Source of the DNA: Holothuria scabra
Lineage: Eukaryota; Echinodermata; Holothuroidea; Aspidochirotida; Holothuriidae
DNA length: 64,000 nt
Assembly (NCBI GenBank): GCA_037179385.1
Contig: CM074193.1
Span: forward strand, 1,803,931-1,867,930
Direction of reading: 5' to 3'
Shown: one piece after another, positions 57,253 to 64,000 of the stretch
Position numbering within the stretch: position 1 is the stretch's first letter
Layout: each line of letters begins with the position of its first letter
Made by a program: the position numbers and the translations under genes
Notes under the pieces: model-generated
Databases searched by the model: none
Told to the model about the DNA's origin: nothing
What the model saw: the letters and a program-made list of their open reading frames with translations, nothing else

Positions 57253-60200
57253 CTCTACGCGCATTATTGAGGATATCACGTAGCGCAGCATGAATCTACC
57301 TGAAGCATCTTCAAATTAAAAGGATCAGATGTAATGAAGAATTCCACACCTATATACAGTCAGTGGCGTACAGAGGTCTTGTCAAGAGTTGGCAAATTGT
57401 GAATTCCTCCTTCTGAGTTTGGTAGAAGGTCTATAGTGTGCAGGAGACAGTTTTATCCATAAAACTGGTTGAACGAAAAAAGGTTGTTTCCTTAATAAAT
57501 TCAAGGTGAAGATAGATAGTGTTGTTTGCCGCAGGCCTGTTTGGTTTGTGGTTGCCAATAAAAAGCAAAATATCGATGTTGTTCTTGCGAAAATTCTTTG
57601 GAAATTTTTTGCTTTTAAGGGGGGCTGAGATTCAAAATGGTGCCATTGTTGAAACATTTTGAAGCATCTTATAACATGCATAACGGCAAAAGGGGGAGGA
57701 CATGTTGTTCGGTTAGACACGGTCAGACTAATTAAGAGTAATTCCTCCCGTCTACCCGACTTTTCCAAGGTACGAGCTCCTTCCGGTCCCATCCTTCTAT
57801 GTCACATTGTGCTCTTTGCTGCGGGTATTCCGAAATTCCAATGATGCAAAGCAATGTTTCGTTTCTTGGCGCCCGTTGGTGTTAAATTTCAGCAAAATTG
57901 GCCTTGAAACAACAATTTTGAATGCATGTCAATTATTACTTACGATAGTTTGCATTCATTTTTAAACATTTTTAATGCCTAAATATTGACGTAGACAAAC
58001 ATCTGGATTCTATGAGGAAAAGAAGTTATAATTGCTCTAAACAAGTCGAAATAAAAGCAAGTGCGTACATAAGATGAGACATAAAGAAACGCTATTCAGT
58101 TTAATGCGATATTTCTGGGAATACAGTACACTATAGGGACTGTTACCCAATAACCCATGCGGTCAATACCCTTGCAATGGTGAGAAATAATCGACGTTGA
58201 GGGTTTCTGACGTTCGCATTTTAAAATTTGGTTTGAACTTTTAGCGTCTAAACAAGTAAAAATCGATTGAAAATGCTTTACTGTGCACGGTCACTTCTAA
58301 GATAAGTTTTAAATGTTGTTCTAAAGATTGTGCATATGGATTATCCTTGGTCAATGTCAGTTAATCATCATTAATCTGAGTTTATGAGTTGGCATTATTC
58401 ATATGCTACTTCATGGCCTTATCCACTCTACACATTTAGAGAATGGTCTTTTTGAGATATCCAAGAATTGTTGAGATGATGGCGAAGATATCTTTTTGGA
58501 AATTATTGGATAGCAAAGTAGGAGACTACCAAATGGAAATTTGGATGTGAACCAACGCAGCCAAGTTACATTAAATAACACATTTGGTAAGCATCTAGAA
58601 CAAATCTTGTCACCGGAAGGGATCAAGTTTAACGTAATGCTTCTTTTTGCACTCACCATAAATCGGGGTTCTTAAGGATGGAATGGGGATGGATACTTTA
58701 TATCACGATCACGGTCTCATCAAAACCGTTGATTCCAAAAATTTCTCAATTTCATATTTTCGTCTTTCATCACCTTATCGTACACAAAATGTCTTTAGAT
58801 CTGAAAAAAGGTATCTTACATTTATTGACTTTGATGAATTTTACAGTCATAAAATTTCCTATAATTCATCCAATAATCAGCAGTAACGTGTTCTTTCTCT
58901 TCATTTAATACAATGAAAACTAACAAATTCTGCGTTATTTTCCAATATTTTTTATAGCATCAGATTGGAAAAAGTCTATTGAAACACCAAAGAAAAAAGC
59001 CTACCAGCTTTCTTTTATGATGATGTATTACGAGTATGTAATTGGAAAAGGAAGGCTAAGCACTGCTCATTAACGTGAAACAACCGTACCTTTGACACCT
59101 GTTTCGTGGTAAACAGCTGATAACTTATCCCAAGTACTGAAACTATGAATTGAGCAAAAGATTCTTAATCTTGTAATTAAATAAAGAAATCTCCCTTTCA
59201 CATCAAATCAAATATTTTGATTGGAAACAGACGGTTATCACGCCAATTATTCAAAATTTTCCAAAATAAGTATTCATGGAGGAAAATGGTCGGCTATATT
59301 TCATTTATTTGCTTAAATTAATGATGCATTCACAAAACCAAGGTGACGTTTTTGAGTGTCTTTGATGTTGGGCTTTCATTTGATAAGAGCGGATGATTTC
59401 ATATTCCCATGTCAACTATGATACTTACATACTTATTCAATACTGTCGTAGTTCTTGCTGATACTGCATTTATTTGTAAATGTGCAAAACGTGTTTTTTC
59501 GGAAATAGTTTGGAACTAGACGGAATCTTCCTTGCTTGTGAATGAAAGTTACCTGAAAAGTGTAGATATGTAAAGTGCCCCAAAATAACATTTTCAAAAA
59601 GAAATAAAAATTTTCAACTGTTGTTTTAATTTTTTTCACTGTACATTTTTTGATATTAATTCTATGACCATCAATCAAGTTAAGAATATAGACTTAATCT
59701 ATTTTATGTGTATTCTTGTACCATTTAAATATGTCTGTGTGTTTATCATTGTATTTTTAGCTTACCTGCCCATTGTTTATTGATAAACGGACAACCGAAA
59801 AAGCAATAAAAATTGAACGAATTGTATTGTGAAAGAAGTTACCGTTTTACCTGAGTAGAGGGCGTGATACCACTTCTATGATCAGTGGCGCTATTTGCAT
59901 AAAAGTTCTGAAAGGATCCTTAAATACCGTAGTTGAAGCAACATAACGTACTAAAGGGTAACAAGCAGGGTAAAGGTAACAACGTTACCATCCCCAGATA
60001 AAGCAATCCTTTTTTGAAAGTGTTGCAAATTCCATGTTCTTTCGAAAGGGTGTCAAATTTCCCAACTTCGAAGCCACCCAAAGCCATCGAGTCCGGTTCT
60101 ATATGACATCATCAATCATCGTTTTCGTCATCGTCATCGTCGTCGTAGTCATCACATTGCTGACAGGCTTTGGTATGGACTATGACCAGCTTACGATAGA

Positions 60201-61974
60201 TTTTATCCAAAGTTTTAGCCATATTTGTTCGTTATAGTACCACCATAAGCGTACGGGGCTAAGTTTTTGTTAGGGGACAAGAGCAATTTTGGTCTGAATA
60301 ATGGAACCATTTATGATGTTCTGCCCGAATTGACCAAATGTTATTCTTCGAATTGGTAAAGCGCCCCCTCTGTATCCCCTGCTCGCACGATTTTGATTAC
60401 CTCTCTTTCCGTCACTGACTCTGGAACAACAAATTAAAAAATTCCTTTATACTCTTCATATCCTTTTGGATGAAATCCATCCCAAAATGTCGATATACCG
60501 GAGCCATAGATTTTCGTATGAGTGTAGATCGAGCGAGGTGAGCAAGTAGAAATGGTTCTCAAACTTTTTTTTATTTTATCAAATCCTTCGCAAACAATCA
60601 AAGCTTTTGCGGTTTCTGGAACTTCTGATAGCGACTTCTCGAGAATCACCGCAGCAAGATTTGAATAAATATTCTCTACGAATCAGCCACACTAGCCTTC
60701 TGATAAGGAAAATGGTTTGCTAGGGAATTGGAACTGCTTCGTTGCTGAGCCTGCGTTCCAGTTTTGTCACGCAAATGACATTCCATGAAACATTTAAAAG
60801 TAAACACGCTTGGCCTCCTTGAGCACTATTCCACTCCTTGACTATCATAGTTCCAAAAAGAATGCAGATCAGTTTATGTTCAATGATAGCACCTCTTTGC
60901 TCCTGTGTAAACTAATCATATTAACAACACTTTCTCAAATATAAAATGCGAAAGAGAGAAAATGAATTCCTGCTGGTGACGAAAAGGACAAATAGTTTGT
61001 CGTCATTTATGTAACGCTTAGTACCAACGGTGTAAAGACGAACAATCCGAGATGAAACTAGTTTGGAACTTACGCAATACTGACGAAGCTTTCAACTTAA
61101 GAAAACGTTAATTAATCTGTTAGTTATTGTCGCATAAGAAAATCTAAATTATCCACTACACGGCGACCAATCACAACGGTAGACTGTGGTGGCATGTAAC
61201 ATGGATATCAATGCGCAGGTGCCAAGTATGTTTTTACATACTGACGGTACTAACACCTTCAACAAGTGAACTTTCATTGAGGACTTGAGCACAATGCAAT
61301 GACTAGCCCTTACATCCAGATCAAATGACTCCGTTAATAAGGCTTCAACACTGATGATTCGGGTTTATTTTATCATTTTCATTTTAAACTCATAACAACA
61401 ACAATTTTGAAACCCCAATTTTTAAACGCGTGCCTCACTAGGACGGATATCCTTACAAGTCAGGTATGTGTTTTCACCCCCCCCCCCCCCAAAAAAAAAA
61501 AAAATGAACTACAGCCTGCACGCTACATCAAAAGTGCTTAAAGATTTTCACTCTTAATTTTGAAGTTACATACGGTTTATGTTTAATTTCAAAGCTGCAT
61601 ATGTTTATAGCGCCACCACTTAATCACTGCAGGTTACGGACAACCTAAGTTGATTAGTTGCTTTGCGAACAAAATTTCACTTTGAAGGCTTGGCAACCAA
61701 GAGCTTCCAGGATTGTGGGTAGAGTCGTCTATAAAAGCTGATGTGCACCAATGTTATTCACATGTGCATGAGTTCACATCCTGCTCCATGTACGTGGGGT
61801 TCTCGCGGCACTCTGGTTTTCCGTCCACTTGGCATTACGCTTGCCACTAACATCGGTTGATTAGTCGACGAATTTGTTTCCACGTCGTACTGAAGCACCA
61901 TCGTTCGGGCTGGCTCTTCAGAGCTATGCTTAGTGTTGTATGCACTTAAAAAGGGAATCCCATACACTTTGGAC
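57253..61974. other. downstream of the GPCR, no supported gene
   Basis: 57361 carries a lone CAGTGGCGTACAGAGG, like one end of MITE E. Open frames at 57382-57792 (minus) and 58678-58908 show no domain. A GTCATC-type microsatellite lies at 60116-60152. A poly-C then poly-A run lies at about 61478-61504. Confidence 0.45.
57494..57562 (+). promoter_or_regulatory. candidate poly(A) signals for the GPCR
   Basis: AATAAA occurs at 57494-57499 and again at 57557-57562, about 240-310 bp past the inferred stop. GT-rich sequence lies just after the second. Position only. Confidence 0.3.
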
Positions 61975-62172
61975 CGCGTGAGGCTCGGGTTCGCTTCCCA
62001 GGTCGAGTCATACCGAAGACTCTAAAAAAGGAACTACCATCGTGGTTGATGCTCCGCATAAGCAATGGAGTATGGAAAACAAGCCAGTGAGCCACAACTG
62101 GAAAAAAGGCCGTGGTCGGCTCGACTTGAACCAGTAGGTTGGAAACTGGGCCGTAAAACTCTATCTAAGAAA
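61975..62172 (+). mobile_element. tRNA-derived SINE copy downstream of the GPCR
   Basis: GGCTCGGGTTCGCTTCCCAG is box-B-like; then ATACCGAAGACTCTAAAAAA, GCATAAGCAATGGAGTATGG, AAGCCAGTGAGCCACAACTG, GACTTGAACCAGTAGGTTGG and AACTCTATCTAAG. Confidence 0.68.
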
Positions 62173-63759
62173 AATCCATACACTTTGCTGAGCTCTGTTT
62201 GGTTAATCACCACGCAAACAAAGGAACGCCATAATACGCTGAGCTCGGTTTGTACGTCCCACGCTGCCAGCAAGGAGGCTCGCCTTGAAGAACTTCCTTG
62301 CTGCCATTGTGATTCACGATTCCATGCTCCAAATAATTACCAAAATAGTTTATTTAGCCGTTCTTATATGCAGCAACTGTAAGATTGCAATAAATGAACC
62401 CACAATTTAACCTCCGACAAAAATGTGCCAAATTATGCATGACCATTCCATGAAGATTTGGTTTCCAGTATGGCCCATCATTGTTCTTCTAGGCCCATTT
62501 TGCTTCCTATTATGCCCTCTTAATTTTACACAAGATTTTCCTGTTGAGAGAAGTCAAAATACTAAAAGGTTAGAATACGTACATCATCGAAGTTTCATGC
62601 AGTTTTCCGTTGACTAATGAACATAAATAATGAATCAAGTCATTTATTTCGTCTAGCAAACAACATACGATACTGAGACCTACTGTCAGACAGTAAGATC
62701 TGTTTGGTCAAAATACGAAATATCTACTTTAATAGACGTTTGGGAAAATTGAGAAGTTATATCAAGATTGGTGGGAAAATGTTGAAACAGCCTCGTTAGA
62801 GGAACTTGAAGAAGAAAAATTCACAAAGAGGGAAGCAAGTGCAAGTGACAATCCCGTCGTTGTGATGAATTCGGGAAGTTCGTGGATACCGGCTCGTTTG
62901 CTCCCAGGATAACAAAAAGTTGAATTCCATTAATAGCAGGTGGTCAAGCTAGTCGGAGTTTGTCGCGATTTGTCTGAACAAGTATTGTTTGAGTCGAGGT
63001 AAATGTGTATAGGACCTCTCAAGGTCGGAGTTAGAGGGGTATACGTCACCTAAGAGCGCATGGTCCATTAATTCTTCAAAGATTGTACGTCCATTTTCTA
63101 TAACACCACTCGATCTACTTTATGTCGATCTTTTCATTGCATTTTTACCCTCTACAATTGAGATCTGCAAAAAAAAGTTGAAATTTTGAAAGGACTATTT
63201 CCTTAAAGCTGATGCCCAGGTGTAGAAAATTTAAAAGAAAGGTTACTTTTGTTGTGTTTTAACTTAATTCATAGGTAAGAGTAAATGATCGTAGACGTGA
63301 GAAAAAGAAATGAGCGGGAAAGGCAACCAGTGTTCTCCATGGCCAGTGAGAGAAACTGCCATTGGAAATTGAAGATCTGTCACTAAGGACGTCCCTCTGA
63401 TAGTTTTCCACTATGACCATCAATCTGTTAATACATGATGCTCCTCGAAAGGTTTCAAAAAAAAAGGCTTATGTCATCATGGCTTTAGGATTACAGCGCT
63501 AAATGGCATGACATATATACTTGATTTTACGTGACTATTTCACACTTATTTTATTTTTTGGTCCTTTTCAGTTAGTCTTTTTTACGAAAGTCCACACTCT
63601 ATCTCACCTATGATGGAAAGCCAAAACGGTAACGTATTCTATTGTCTCGCGGTAGTTTGTCTCAAATTACTTTGTTGCAATTTTTCATATCAACTGGATT
63701 CTTTCTTTTACTGCAATACACCAGCATAGGGGCCTATCAAGTTTGATATAAATCCAAGC
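62173..63759. other. no supported gene
   Basis: A patch at 62230-62345 (GCTGAGCTCGGTTTGTACGT) resembles 31945-32010 (GCTGAGCTCGGTTTGTGTAT), so another dispersed repeat is likely. Otherwise nothing recognisable. Confidence 0.4.
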
Positions 63760-63995
63760 GTTCTATCTCAAGATATCCTGTTAACAAGATTGACCGCTGT
63801 TGACCCTATATGACCTTTGACACCCACTAAAACAATATGGTTCTTCCTCTCGGGGTAGTACTACAAAGATCAAGTTTAAAGTAAATTTAAGCTTTCTTTC
63901 TCCAGATATCGTGTGAACAGGGTTTTCGGAGTTTAACCCACGGTGAAACAGATGACCTTTGACCTCTATCAAAAACAATAAGGTTTTCCCTCTCT
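63735..63995. repeat. diverged tandem repeat, about 130-bp unit, cut by window edge
   Basis: Two units share AAGTTT, TTCTATCTCAAGATATC / TTTCTCCAGATATCGTG, TTGACC/TGACCTTTGACAC versus ATGACCTTTGACCTC, then AAAACAATA(T/A)GGTT and a CCTCTC end. More units may lie beyond 64000. Confidence 0.55.
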
Positions 63996-64000
63996 ATATG

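Noticed and set aside
57382..57792. 136-codon minus-strand open frame
   Set aside because: No recognisable domain; sits in the 3' flank of the receptor and overlaps candidate poly(A) signals.
58678..58908. Two overlapping + strand frames of 67-76 codons
   Set aside because: Neither shows a known domain; composition looks random. A possible acceptor at 58959 with a short open stretch was also considered but has no partner exon.
60034..60237. Small membrane protein with IVFVIVIVVVVITLL
   Set aside because: The hydrophobic run comes from a GTCATC/GTC microsatellite; no supporting exon or homologue.

Overview
This is AT-rich animal DNA. It holds intron-split genes with GT-AG junctions, microsatellites, homopolymer runs and many short non-autonomous transposons. 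The two recognisable genes are metazoan, on the + strand and in tandem. The repeat load, the tRNA-derived SINEs and an adhesion GPCR with a mixed extracellular region suggest a marine invertebrate deuterostome, an echinoderm or close relative being my best guess. The phylum is inference only.

Region 1 (1-4015) is the 3' end of a WDR3 (Utp12/Dip2) homologue. Five exons in consistent phase encode most of the Utp12 domain and a lysine-rich tail; the rest of the gene lies upstream of the window. Region 2 (4016 to about 26548) is 22.5 kb with no gene I can support. It contains several MITE families with terminal inverted repeats, a minisatellite of about twelve units of roughly 105 bp (17717-18935) and the 3' end of a LINE (25005-26142).

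Region 3 (26549-57252) is the main content: one adhesion GPCR gene of 22 inferred coding exons. Every exon junction keeps frame, and the coding sum is 4530 nt (1509 residues plus stop). The predicted order is signal peptide, LRRs (one per exon), LRRCT cap, Ly6/uPAR (LU, three-finger) domain, Thr-rich mucin stalk with a ten-copy 30-bp repeat, hormone-receptor domain (HormR), GAIN with an intact GPS, 7TM of ADGRG type, and an Arg/Ser-rich tail. The LU module and the mucin+HormR module are each bounded by phase-1 introns, which suggests assembly by exon shuffling. No human adhesion GPCR that I know has an LU domain or this combination. The introns carry SINEs, a second LINE fragment and more MITEs.

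Region 4 (57253-64000) has no recognisable gene. It holds a SINE copy, poly-C/poly-A runs and a diverged tandem repeat at the right edge.

WDR3 acts in the nucleolus in ribosome biogenesis and the GPCR acts at the cell surface. Nothing links them functionally beyond being neighbours.
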